The notes beneath the pieces are model-generated. The model searched no databases. It saw only the letters and a list, made by a program, of their open reading frames with translations, and had not been told where the DNA came from. Shown in pieces: positions 1 through 7,920 of a DNA stretch of 20,574 nt (within the stretch, counting starts at the first letter, position 1; each line of letters begins with the position of its first letter). The stretch lies in the NCBI GenBank assembly GCA_050732575.1, contig JBOHRF010000066.1, positions 1 through 20,574 of the forward strand, given 5' to 3'. The stretch comes from JBBDWZ01 sp050732575. Its GTDB lineage: Bacteria; Gemmatimonadota; Gemmatimonadetes; Longimicrobiales; RSA9. The position numbers were made by a program, and so were the translations under genes.

Positions 1-1656
1 CAGGTCAGTGCGTTCGGCATGGATGCGGCGGACCACACCCAGATACCCAAATCCCAGACCCACGTAGGGATTCATGGTCATGTGCGGGCGGAATCGGTAG
101 TTCGCGGATAAGAACAGGAGGTCGGCGCCGGCCACCCAGCGGTTCGTTCGATTCCCAATGAGATCCACGCGCAAGCTCATGGGCTGCACCAGCCATCGTC
201 CGGAGTCGAAAGGCACCCAGGTCAGGCCAAAGTCGAGGGCAATGCCACCGCCAATGCCCAGGAACAGCTCACTGTCTTTGCGCAGGGAGGGCCCAACCTG
301 CACGTGGAATCCCAGTGGTTGATACAGGCCGCGATATCCGGGCTCACGCCAGGCCATGCGCTGTTGTTCCGTGACGCGTATGCCAATGGCGACCAGCGCG
401 GAGTCAATGAGCGCCTCGAGACGCGCGTTCACATCGGCAACGGAAGCAGGCACCTGACGATGAAAGCGATGATCGCCCGGATTCAATGCATCGAAGATAT
501 CGAGTTCGATTTCCAGCTCATCACGATTGAATCGGTTGAGACTCAACGTGAACAGGTAGTCGGCTTCCAGTTCGGCGCTGACCAGCATACCGTCCGCGCG
601 TTGATCCAGGTACTGCCGGAACTTCTCCGCACTGGGGACGCGGACGCGCAGGCTGTCGTGGCGCGCCGCTGTCATCTTGCGCGCGGCCGTGCGCACGATC
701 TCCTCCAGGATGCGGCGGTTCTCCGGGTTGTCCGGGTAGGGAGCGTGCGCGGAAACCGCAACGTTGCGCGGCCGCGCGTGAGGCGTGAAATCGTTCTCGA
801 TGATGGCACGCAGTGATGCCGCCAGACTGCTCATCTCGCGATGGATCCGGTCCAGACTGACATTGGTGATGTTGATGCCACGAGTGACGACCACGACTCC
901 GGTCTCGACGTTCACACAGCGCACATCCACGCGCACCGCGTCGTTCAATTCCCAGTATTCACCCATGAGCAGATAGTTGGCGTGCAGCCGCCGCCCCAGC
1001 GTGAGCGCGGTCCGTTGATCGTGCAGTCCTGCGGCCTGAGGAATGCTCGCTTTGAGTGGCTCCAACTGCTCTTCACTCAAGGATTCCACCAGCGTGAGGC
1101 GGGGCGAGACCGTGAGTCCTTCACCGATCATGGCCGGCAGCGATCTGTCCAGGTCGCCATACCTCTCCTTGTTTCCCCGCCGCATGGGAAAGCTCAGCAT
1201 GCCCATGCGGATGCGGCGGGTCAACCGGAACACCAGATTCGCAGCCAGCTGATCGGCCAGGTCCGCCACGGCCAACTCCGTTACCTCGAAACTGAACGGC
1301 TCTCCATTCAGCGGCGTCACGGTTGCATTGGCTTTCAGCAACACGCCCTCAACGCGGGCGACAACCACGTGCACGCGGTCCGCGGCAACGCCCGCGCTGT
1401 CGTTGCCCGCCTTGAGCCTGGTATCTCTGACCACCTGGACCGAGGGTACAATGGGTCCGGCCACGAGCTGCCTGTTCAGCGCGCGCGCCAGTGGATTGAC
1501 GAGCGTGGTATCCGTGGGCACGGCGGCGCGCAGATCGATCAGCACAATCCTGGGCCGCTCCTGCGCCGGGCCCGCCGCCGGCAACATGAACGCCAGCGCA
1601 ACCACAGATGAAAGAGCCCGGCAGGCTCTCCGCACTACTCCGCTCGTGATGGGCAT
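1..1656 (-). CDS. Secreted CsgG/FlgO-like protein with C-terminal beta-barrel (partial, 3' end outside window)
   Basis: An uninterrupted reading frame of 552 codons runs from an ATG at 1656 off the left edge. Residues 1-32 look like a Sec signal peptide (basic start, hydrophobic LSSVVALAFML, cleavage near AAGPAQ). Residues about 147-260 have the layout of CsgG/FlgO/TolB-like domains: a strand (MGMLSFP), a helix leading to LTVSPRLTLVES, and then TALTLGRRLHANYLLMGEYW with a following VNVETG strand. A weaker second unit of similar style spans about 296-430. From about 445 the sequence becomes beta-barrel-like (GFHVQVGPSL, NPYVGLGFGYLG). The family assignment is recognised by eye. It is probably a cell-envelope protein, and no enzymatic function can be claimed. 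There is no strong Shine-Dalgarno; the start was chosen for the signal peptide. It lies 141 bp downstream of thrA on the same strand but seems functionally unrelated. Confidence 0.75.
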   Translation of the reverse strand, partial: MPITSGVVRRACRALSSVVALAFMLPAAGPAQERPRIVLIDLRAAVPTDTTLVNPLARALNRQLVAGPIVPSVQVVRDTRLKAGNDSAGVAADRVHVVVARVEGVLLKANATVTPLNGEPFSFEVTELAVADLADQLAANLVFRLTRRIRMGMLSFPMRRGNKERYGDLDRSLPAMIGEGLTVSPRLTLVESLSEEQLEPLKASIPQAAGLHDQRTALTLGRRLHANYLLMGEYWELNDAVRVDVRCVNVETGVVVVTRGINITNVSLDRIHREMSSLAASLRAIIENDFTPHARPRNVAVSAHAPYPDNPENRRILEEIVRTAARKMTAARHDSLRVRVPSAEKFRQYLDQRADGMLVSAELEADYLFTLSLNRFNRDELEIELDIFDALNPGDHRFHRQVPASVADVNARLEALIDSALVAIGIRVTEQQRMAWREPGYRGLYQPLGFHVQVGPSLRKDSELFLGIGGGIALDFGLTWVPFDSGRWLVQPMSLRVDLIGNRTNRWVAGADLLFLSANYRFRPHMTMNPYVGLGFGYLGVVRRIHAERTDL

Positions 1657-1797
1657 AGGGAGCTGTTTACTCAGCAGGTGATTTGTGTCTGACAATCCGC
1701 GGTTAACGTGACGCGCGTGCACTGCGTGACGGCGGTACCGACTTTCTTGAAGACCATCCGCCGGCCGTTTATCCGTTTCAATGACCGGCAGGCGGGC

Positions 1798-4272
1798 TCA
1801 ACGTGCCTCCACAGAAGCGCGCAGGATATCGGCAAAGACACCTGCAGCCGTCACTTCGGGCCCCGCGCCGGGGCCGCGGATGATGAGGGGCCGCTCCCTA
1901 TACCGCGTGCTGGTAACGGCGATCAGGTTGTCGCCGGGTGAGAGGCTGGCACAGGGGTGCGTCCGCTCGATCTCGCGCACGGCCACCTGCGCTCCGCTGG
2001 TATCGATGGAGCCGATGTAACACAACGTTGCAGAGCGTTCGATGGCCGAGCGGCGCAGCTCTTCAAAGCGGGCGTCGACCGATGGCAGCTGCTGCCAGAA
2101 GTCATCGAGTGTGAGCTGTGACCAGTCGCCGGGCAGTACGCCTGCGCGTTGTACCTGGTGCGGCTCGATGGCAAAGCCAGCTTCCCGGCCCAGGATGAGC
2201 AGCTTGCGCGCAACGTCCAATCCACTGAGGTCATCGCGCGGATCGGGCTCGGTGTAGCCGCGCTCGAATGCGTTGCGCACGGCGCTGCTGAAGGTCACAC
2301 CCTGCATGACCTGTCCGAACAGGTAGCTGAGTGTGCCCGAGAGCACACCATCAATGCGCTGGATCACATCGCCCGTGGCCACCAGGTCTGCAATGGGGCG
2401 TAACACGGGTAATCCGGCACCCACCGTGGTTTCGGAATAGAGACCGTTGCCGGCCAGAGCGGCGGCGCGCAGCTGTTCATAGCGCTCGAGCGTACCCGAG
2501 AGCGCGATCTTGTTGGCCGAGACGATGGCCACACCTTGTTGCAACAACCTCTCGTACGCGTCCGCAACATCGGCACTGGCCGTGCAATCGACGAATACGC
2601 GGTGCGCACTTGGACTTTGCCGGGCCGCATCGAGCAAGCTGGTGGTCGGATCAGTGGCTCGTCCAACCTGGTGGCGCCATTCGCCGAGCGGAATGCCTTC
2701 CGGCCGCAGCACAGCAAACTGACTGCGCGCAATACCGGCAATGGTCAAACGCAGTCCCATGCGCTCTCCCAATCGATCGGCCTGGGCTGCCATCTGATCG
2801 AGCAGCGCCGCGCCCACGCGCCCGGTGCCGGCCACAAAGACCTGCACCGCGCGCGTGCGCGGGAAGAAAAAGGCGTCGTGAATCAGGCGCAGGGCACGCT
2901 CTTCATCGGCACGCGGAACGACCAGCGATATGTTCAGCTCGGATGAACCCTGCGCTATGGCGCGTACGTTGATGCCGTTGCGACCCAGTACATCGAACAA
3001 ACGGCCCGCAATGCCAGGTGTCTCACGCATGCCCTCGCCCACGGCCGCGATCACCGCAAATCCTTCTTCTATGAAAAGCGGATCGACCGCGCCCGCGCGC
3101 CGCTCCAGCTCGAATTCCGCGTCCACGCGCTTGCGCGCCGCCAGTGCAGCGCCTGGATCGAGGGCAAAACAGATGGAATGTTCGCTCGAGGCCTGACTGA
3201 TCAGGATGACACTGATGCCAGCGCGCGCGAGCGCGCCGAACAGACGCGTGGCAATGCCCGCCACACCCACCATGCCCGCACCCTCCAACCGGCAGAGTGC
3301 TATCTGGTTGATGGAGGAGATGCCGCACACCGGATTGCGCCGCGCCTGTGCTTGTGGCAACTGCGCGCGCTCCCCGGGCAGCACCCACGTGCCCGGGAAG
3401 GAAGGATTGAGCGTGTTGCGAATGACCAGCGGCACACGCGCTTCCCGCGCCGGCCCCACGGATGGCGGATACACAACCTTGGCCCCGAAGTGGGACAGCT
3501 CCATCAGCTCGGTATAACTGAGGCTGGGCAGCGGGAACGCCTGCGGCACCAGTCGTGGGTCGGCGCTCATCACGCCATCTACATCGGTCCAGATCTCGAT
3601 CGCATCCGCTTCCAGTGCAGCGCCAATCAGTGTGCCCGTGTAATCCGAGCCGCCCCGTCCCAACGTGGTGGTAGTGCCGTTTGCGGTGGCCGCAATGAAG
3701 CCCGTGACCACGTGCAGCTCAGGTGCCCACGCGTGCGCGCGCAGGCGCGCATGGGTCGCCTCCCGATCGACAATGGCGCGCCCAAACGTGTCATCGGTCA
3801 CAATCAGGGTGCGCGCATCGCAGCTCTCGGCCGCTACTTCGGATGCGCGCAATGCCGCCGCGACCAGCGCCGCGGCAAACAGTTCGCCATGGGCAAGGAT
3901 GGCATCGAGGACACGCGGTGAGCAGTCACGCACCAGCGACACGCCGTGCAGCAACGAGTGCAGATCGGCCGTCCAGCGGTCCAGCTGCTGGAGCAGCGCA
4001 GCGCGTTCGTTCGGCAGTGACACCGTGCCAGCAACGGCCCGCTGCCGCTCGGCCAATGCTTCAACAGGCGCATCAACGCGTTCGCCGCCCGCAGCCCTGC
4101 GCGCCGCATCAACCAGCTCGTTGGTCACACCCGCCATGGCGGATACCACCACGACCAGCGGCTCGGATGGTGCGCGCTCGGCAATCAGTGATGCCACGGA
4201 CTGGATCCGCTCGGCCGAGCCGACCGAGGTACCGCCAAATTTCAGGACACGCAGACGATTCGCTTCATTCAT
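1798..4272 (-). CDS. thrA: Bifunctional aspartate kinase / homoserine dehydrogenase
   Basis: This 824-aa protein catalyses the first step (aspartate to aspartyl-phosphate) and the third step (aspartate semialdehyde to homoserine) of the threonine/methionine branch in the cytosol. The kinase part shows KFGGTSVGS at 11-19, VVVSAMAGVTN near 41-51, GRGGSDYTG near 206-213 and WTDVDGVMSADPR at 228-240. Two ACT regulatory segments follow, with GMVGVAGIATRLFGAL at about 333-348 and GEGMRETPGIAGRLFDVLG at about 412-430. The dehydrogenase starts at about 475 with the dinucleotide fold (AGTGRVGAALL), then SANKIALSG near 585-593, TTVGAGLPV near 615-623, and YTEPDPRDDLSGLDVARKLL near 673-692. The length and order match enterobacterial ThrA/MetL fusions, so allosteric inhibition by threonine is likely, by family. 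It is divergent from the permease at 4371, with 98 bp between. No thrB or thrC is adjacent. Confidence 0.95.
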   Translation of the reverse strand: MNEANRLRVLKFGGTSVGSAERIQSVASLIAERAPSEPLVVVVSAMAGVTNELVDAARRAAGGERVDAPVEALAERQRAVAGTVSLPNERAALLQQLDRWTADLHSLLHGVSLVRDCSPRVLDAILAHGELFAAALVAAALRASEVAAESCDARTLIVTDDTFGRAIVDREATHARLRAHAWAPELHVVTGFIAATANGTTTTLGRGGSDYTGTLIGAALEADAIEIWTDVDGVMSADPRLVPQAFPLPSLSYTELMELSHFGAKVVYPPSVGPAREARVPLVIRNTLNPSFPGTWVLPGERAQLPQAQARRNPVCGISSINQIALCRLEGAGMVGVAGIATRLFGALARAGISVILISQASSEHSICFALDPGAALAARKRVDAEFELERRAGAVDPLFIEEGFAVIAAVGEGMRETPGIAGRLFDVLGRNGINVRAIAQGSSELNISLVVPRADEERALRLIHDAFFFPRTRAVQVFVAGTGRVGAALLDQMAAQADRLGERMGLRLTIAGIARSQFAVLRPEGIPLGEWRHQVGRATDPTTSLLDAARQSPSAHRVFVDCTASADVADAYERLLQQGVAIVSANKIALSGTLERYEQLRAAALAGNGLYSETTVGAGLPVLRPIADLVATGDVIQRIDGVLSGTLSYLFGQVMQGVTFSSAVRNAFERGYTEPDPRDDLSGLDVARKLLILGREAGFAIEPHQVQRAGVLPGDWSQLTLDDFWQQLPSVDARFEELRRSAIERSATLCYIGSIDTSGAQVAVREIERTHPCASLSPGDNLIAVTSTRYRERPLIIRGPGAGPEVTAAGVFADILRASVEAR

Positions 4273-4334
4273 GGTCGAGAACGTATCCGGGCCGCGACAC
4301 TCCGGCCAAGTGGACGTGCGTACCAGTTGCGCCC

Positions 4335-4364
4335 ATTGTGGCGGGCGCCAGCGCGGGCCACAAT
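4335..4364. promoter_or_regulatory. 8-bp inverted repeat in the thrA/permease divergent promoter region
   Basis: ATTGTGGC at 4335-4342 is followed, after 14 bp, by its exact reverse complement GCCACAAT at 4357-4364. The right arm ends 6 bp before the permease start codon. No Shine-Dalgarno is visible between the repeat and that ATG. It could be an operator or an mRNA hairpin occluding the start. Function is inference only. Confidence 0.4.
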
Positions 4365-4370
4365 TCGCCT

Positions 4371-5825
4371 ATGTCTACAGGTTCCGGTCAGGCGACGAGT
4401 CAGCGCGTCCAGAGCGTGGAAGCGAAGAGCGCCGGCTTCCGCAAAGAGCTGGGCCTGGTCGATCTTGCCCTCACGCAAATTCTGTTCGTAGTCGGCTCGG
4501 GTTGGGTCGGCACGGCCGCCAAACTGGGCACCTCACACATCGTCTTCTGGCTCCTCGCCATTGCTCTCTACTATCTGCCGCAGGCTGCGGTCGTCATCTG
4601 GCTGAACAAGCGCATGCCCCTGGAAGGCGGGCTCTACCAGTGGGCCACCGTGGGTCTGGGCGAGTTCTGGGGGTTCCTGACCGCGTGGAACATCTGGGCC
4701 TTCGCGGTTCTCATCATGGGCGGGTTCGCCGTCATCATCGCCACCAACCTGTCCTATTTGCTGGGACCTGGTTTCGCCTTCATCACCGGAGCCGCAGCAT
4801 ATACGCCCGTGGTCAGCGTGTTAACCATCGCCGTGATTGCGACCGTCGCGGTATTTGGATTGCGCGTCGGCAAATGGCTGCAGAACCTGGGCGGCACCGC
4901 TCAGTTCCTGACCTATGCAGCGCTGCTGGTAGTCCCCATCCTGGCGCTGCGCCGCGGCACCATCACATCGTACGAGCCGCTGGCCGCTTCCATGCCCGCG
5001 CTGAGCCTGCTCAGCCTGAACATTTTTGGAAAGATGGCGCTGGGCGCCATGAGCGGGTTTGAATACGTGGCCATTCTGGCGGGCGAGTGCAAGAATCCGG
5101 CACGAACCATCGGACGTTCGGTGATGGTGGCGGTCCCCGTAATCGCCACCATGTTCATCCTGGGCACGAGCAGCGTGCTGGCTATCGTGCCCAACGATCA
5201 GATCGACCTGGTCAGTCCGATTCCGCAGACGTTGACCCTCGGCTTTGCTGGAATGGGCTTTGCCCGTTTCATCGTACCCATTCTCATCCTGCTCCTGATG
5301 TTGCGACAACTCGGAGCCGTGACCCTCATCTTCGCCGGCAACACGCGCCTGCCCATGGTCACTGGTTGGGATGGCCTGCTGCCCAACTGGTTCACAAAAC
5401 TGCACCCGCGCTTTCGCACGCCCGTCAATTCGATTCTTGTAGTGAGCGCCATCACACTCGCGTTTACGTTGGCCGGCCAGATCGGCGTGGGCGTGCAGGA
5501 AGCCTTTCAGCTGCTCGAGAATGCCGCCGGCATTCTCTACGCCTTTGCCTACCTCGCCTTGTTTGCCATTCCCATCGTGGCCGTGCACCGCTTGCCGGAG
5601 AAGCCGCCGCTCTGGTTGCGCCTGGCCTCGGTCTTTGGCTTTGCCGTGAGCCTGCTTTATTCCGTGCTCTCCATCTTTCCCATCATTGATGTGCCGAGCT
5701 GGCAAGTGTTCGCGCTCAAGATCATTGCGACACTCGCGCTGGCGGAGCTGGTCGGGATTGGGTTGTATGTGCTGGGACGCAAACGGCGGAAGCCCGCCGA
5801 CGAACACCTGGTTGCCGTGTCGTAG
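4371..5825 (+). CDS. APC-superfamily amino acid permease
   Basis: This is a 484-aa integral membrane protein with about 12 hydrophobic segments. It matches the AA_permease_2 type of the amino acid-polyamine-organocation superfamily in length and layout. Visible landmarks are GSGWVGTAAKLG at 42-53 in the first membrane segment, the PLEGGLYQW turn at 83-91, and the family signature GFEYVAILAGECKNPARTI at 229-247, where the E-x-KNPxR block is typical. The C-terminus is short and basic (GRKRRKPADEH). The substrate cannot be told from sequence. The divergent thrA gene makes an amino acid plausible but does not prove it. The start at 4371 was chosen because the frame upstream runs antisense through thrA; a hydrophilic N-terminus of about 25 residues precedes the first membrane segment. 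Confidence 0.9.
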   Translation: MSTGSGQATSQRVQSVEAKSAGFRKELGLVDLALTQILFVVGSGWVGTAAKLGTSHIVFWLLAIALYYLPQAAVVIWLNKRMPLEGGLYQWATVGLGEFWGFLTAWNIWAFAVLIMGGFAVIIATNLSYLLGPGFAFITGAAAYTPVVSVLTIAVIATVAVFGLRVGKWLQNLGGTAQFLTYAALLVVPILALRRGTITSYEPLAASMPALSLLSLNIFGKMALGAMSGFEYVAILAGECKNPARTIGRSVMVAVPVIATMFILGTSSVLAIVPNDQIDLVSPIPQTLTLGFAGMGFARFIVPILILLLMLRQLGAVTLIFAGNTRLPMVTGWDGLLPNWFTKLHPRFRTPVNSILVVSAITLAFTLAGQIGVGVQEAFQLLENAAGILYAFAYLALFAIPIVAVHRLPEKPPLWLRLASVFGFAVSLLYSVLSIFPIIDVPSWQVFALKIIATLALAELVGIGLYVLGRKRRKPADEHLVAVS

Positions 5826-5852
5826 TCTTTTCACGGATTTAGGAAGCTCGAC

Positions 5853-6982
5853 TCACCTGACCGCCGCCCTGACATCATTGACCAGTGAAGCGAGTGCGCT
5901 CGATTGGTGGAAATCGTAGTCATTGACGCCGCGCCAGTGCGCAATCGCGACTACCACGAGGTTCTGCTCCGGCACGACCCACACGAATTGACCGCCGTAG
6001 CCAATGGCCACGATGCTGCGCGGACTCGTGGCATCGGTCCAGGTCTGATAGCCGTAGCCGCCATTGCGCATGAGGCCTGTGTTGCCGAGCGTGATGTGCG
6101 TGCGCGTCTGTTCGTCGACCCACGCTTCCGCAACAATCTGTTGACCACCGGAGCGACCGCGCTGCAGTAACAGCTGGCCAATGCGTGCGGCGTCCACGGC
6201 GTGCAGCGTCAGAGCTGCGCCGCCCACCGGGTCACCATTGTCGAACACGGGCCAGCGCCAGTTCACAAAGCGCAGTGGCGCGAACAGGTGTTGCGTTCCG
6301 AACGCAAGCGCGCTCTGCCCGGCCGCGCGCCCCACCATCGCGGAAGCAGATGTGAGCCACCGCTATTGTAGATGAATCGGCTGCCTGGTGTGGCGACCAC
6401 GGGCAGTTCCAGCACGTAGGCAACCGGTCGGCCGGATAGCGCCCCGGGATTGAAGTTGGCCTGATCCGACCACTGGATGCCGCTGGTCATGGTCAGCATA
6501 TGCCGGATGCGGATGGCCTGTTGTTCTGGTCGTAACAAATCCGCAGGCAGCCAGCGCGCAATGGGATCGTCTACCGTGAGCAGCCCGCGTTCGCTGGCCA
6601 GCCCGACAATCAAGGCCATGACCGTCTTGGTCACCGATCGCAGATCGAATGCAGAGTCGGTCGTGGCGCCGTTGAAGTAGGCTTCGCGTACCATGCGTCC
6701 GTTGCGCAACACGACCAGAGCGCGAATGTTCTCGACCGTGGCCGCGCGCGCGTACGCAGCGTTCAGCGCGTTCTCATTGAAGCCCTGTGCACTCGCGCTG
6801 GACGTGACCCACGGCGCGGCCACATCGATCGGCTCCGCCCGGTTCGGCCCGGCGGCATCGCTGCACGCGCACAGAATGAGCGGGGCCAGCCATAGCAGCC
6901 GGCGCAGACCAGTGAGCCAGGACACGGAGGTTTCGTCCGCGATTGAGATGGCAGGCAACTCTCTGTAACGAGTGCCGAACAT
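5853..6982 (-). pseudogene. Serine hydrolase (beta-lactamase fold) lipoprotein, frameshifted
   Basis: The N-terminal frame from 6982 has a lipoprotein-type signal ending LILCAC|SD (Cys40). It continues with the S-x-x-K active site SVTK at 116-119, in the context FDLRSVTKTVMALIVGLA, and then the catalytic Tyr region FIYNSGGSHLL at 203-213. The next segment (AMVGRAAGQSALAF and on to the stop at 5853) is in another frame. Restoring one base between about 6339 and 6346 gives SHLL-S-AMVGRAAG, the normal continuation. The rest contains GGQFVWVVPEQNLVVV, the usual third-motif region. The family (class C beta-lactamase/penicillin-binding/esterase-like) is clear but the substrate is unknown. An in-frame GTG near residue 20 is an alternative start that would still keep the signal. 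The one-base loss may be a true inactivation or a sequencing error. Its stop lies 27 bp from the convergent permease stop. Confidence 0.8.
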
Positions 6983-6987
6983 GATTC

Positions 6988-7016
6988 TTGACAGGTCGGG
7001 GCCGCCCGAATAAACT
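6988..7016 (+). promoter_or_regulatory. Sigma70-like promoter
   Basis: A consensus -35 TTGACA (6988-6993) is separated by exactly 17 bp from TAAACT (7011-7016), a 4/6 match to the -10 consensus. It points to the right, towards the leader ORF at 7147 and the small gene at 7497. It overlaps the 5' region of the divergent hydrolase gene. Predicted from sequence only. Confidence 0.55.
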
Positions 7017-7146
7017 GGGGCGCCCTCTGGGAGTCGCGTCCCGCTGCAGTACCGCTTTTCAGCGGTCGGTTCGACCCGATCGGTCGATTCGTGCAGCCGT
7101 GACGCGATTCGTTTTTGGGGATGTCTGTGCAATCCGAGGAGGTTGC

Positions 7147-7299
7147 ATGCGCAAACAATTTTGGCTTTCCATATCGATATCGGCCCGTTACGCGTGCGCG
7201 CCGGCGCTTGCCGCGCGCGCGTCGATATGCGCACACCGATTCCAGGATTCGCGTCACGCGTCCCGCGTCTCGCGTCTCGCCCACTGGGCAGGTGGCTAG
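7147..7299 (+). CDS. Short ORF with perfect Shine-Dalgarno, possible leader peptide
   Basis: This 50-codon ORF starts with MRKQFWLSISISARYACAP and ends HWAGG. AGGAGG (7137-7142) lies 4 bases before the ATG, which is the strongest ribosome-binding site in this stretch. The ORF sits between the predicted promoter and the intrinsic terminator, and its final TGG-GCA-GGT-GGC-TAG overlaps a strand that can pair with the terminator's left arm. The peptide is rich in Ala, Arg and Ser, and no run of one amino acid points to a sensed residue. No family is recognised. The tail is encoded by a low-complexity stretch (repeated CGCGTC), so it may not be a stable protein. Confidence 0.35.
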   Translation: MRKQFWLSISISARYACAPALAARASICAHRFQDSRHASRVSRLAHWAGG

Positions 7300-7332
7300 G
7301 CTCACGAAGGGCTCGTTGTCGGGCATTCGCCA

Positions 7333-7370
7333 GCCCCGCCTGCCGACTGAGCAGGTGGGGCTTTTTGTTT
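7333..7370 (+). terminator. Strong intrinsic terminator
   Basis: The left arm GCCCCGCCTGC (7333-7343), the 7-nt loop CGACTGA and the right arm GCAGGTGGGGC (7351-7361) form 11 pairs including one G-U. TTTTTGTTT follows at once. This is a textbook rho-independent terminator on the + strand. It lies upstream of the small gene at 7497, not downstream of a long gene, which points to attenuation or to an independent small transcript. Confidence 0.75.
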
Positions 7371-7496
7371 CCGGAGAAGCCGAAAAATTACGACTGCCGC
7401 TGGCCGCGAGCCGCAATCATGGCGAACGCGACTCCCGGGTTGCGCTCCGGTCAGCGTGCAGTCACACCCAAACTTTGCACGTTGGAGATGGTTGTC

Positions 7497-7791
7497 ATGT
7501 TGATGAATCGTTGGGCCAGCTTCGCGCAATCGCGCGGACCGCCTGCGCCCGAGTATTACGTGGTGCGCAGCGCGTGCGGTACGATGCTCGTGTCGCGTGA
7601 AGAGGCAACGCGCCGTCATGCAACAGTTGCAGCGCTGGCGGCCGCCACGCTGGATTCGCGTGATCGACCTGGTGGGGTCCGAAATCTGGATCCCCAGCCG
7701 GTCCATCGAGTTTGTTGGGGAATGCACGCCCGACCAGCGTGCCTACGACCGGCAGCTCCGGCGGGCTCTCGATGACGAGGACGAGTCGTAA
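7497..7791 (+). pseudogene. Small hypothetical protein, frameshifted
   Basis: From the ATG at 7497 (GGAGA 8 bases upstream) the frame reads MLMNRWASFAQSRGPP, then EYYVVRSACGTMLVSREEATRR. Past about 7614 the natural-looking sequence switches frame: MQQLQRWRPPRWIRVIDLV, then GSEIWIPSRSIEFVGECTPD, ending in acidic ALDDEDES at 7791. Removing one base at about 7611-7615 would join both into one protein of about 97 residues with hydrophobic beta-like strands and an acidic tail. Staying in the first frame gives a Pro/Arg-rich tail that looks like frame-shadow. An alternative is that a GTG at 7597 starts a separate overlapping protein. I do not recognise a named family. The style resembles small orphan proteins seen in this kind of genome, which is only an impression. 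Confidence 0.5.
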
Positions 7792-7811
7792 CGAAACGGA
7801 AAGGGGACGGG

Positions 7812-7851
7812 GACGGTGACGGTAAAGACTTTCTTTGTCACCGTCACCGTC
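7812..7851. repeat. Palindromic intergenic element, GACGGT arms
   Basis: GACGGTGACGGT (7812-7823) and ACCGTCACCGTC (7840-7851) are exact reverse complements. The inner AAAGA and TCTTT extend the stem, leaving GTC unpaired on one side. The arms are two copies of a hexamer. The element lies between convergent genes, so a bidirectional terminator role is possible, although no long T-run follows. Confidence 0.65.
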
Positions 7852-7859
7852 ACACCCTC

Positions 7860-7920
7860 TTACTCTCTTACTTTCTTACTCTCTTACTCTCTTCCGGAAG
7901 TTCTTACTCTCTTCCGGAAG
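7860..7920. repeat. Tandem octamers and 20-bp duplication at the 3' end of the serine hydrolase
   Basis: Four octamers of type TTACTCTC (one with a C-to-T-like change, TTACTTTC) span 7860-7891. Overlapping them, 7881-7900 and 7901-7920 are tandem 20-bp copies differing at one base, each ending CTCTTCCGGAAG. The right copy contains the stop and last codons (SGRE) of the hydrolase gene at 7904; the left copy is a noncoding duplicate. Confidence 0.7.

Larger units (their letters stand above)
7023..7370 (+). promoter_or_regulatory. Candidate transcription-attenuation leader (antiterminator/terminator pair)
   Basis: The predicted transcript from the 6988-7016 promoter starts near 7023. Its 5' part can fold: GCTGCA at 7043-7048 pairs with 7092-7097 around a CCGC/GCGG hairpin (7052-7065). 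A short ORF with a perfect Shine-Dalgarno follows at 7147-7299. The strand 7336-7344 can pair either with 7351-7358, giving the terminator, or with 7287-7295 (GGCAGGTGG, 9 pairs with one G-U), giving an antiterminator. The antiterminator strand overlaps the last codons of the short ORF, the geometry of leader-peptide attenuators. The pairings are seen in the sequence; the regulatory role is inference. It could instead be an independent small RNA of about 350 nt. Confidence 0.4.

Noticed and set aside
304..1611. Rightward open frames opposite the left-edge gene (304-816, 841-1611)
   Set aside because: Their translations are low-information and Arg/His/Gln-rich, whereas the leftward frame gives a signal peptide and a recognisable fold.
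3723..4370. Apparent 216-residue N-terminal extension of the permease frame
   Set aside because: It runs antisense through thrA and is Arg/Ala/Pro-rich with no membrane character; the natural start is 4371.
7043..7097. tRNA-like fold with a GGTTCGA loop
   Set aside because: The 55-nt folded stretch is too short, has no acceptor stem with CCA and no anticodon arm of correct size; treated as part of the leader.
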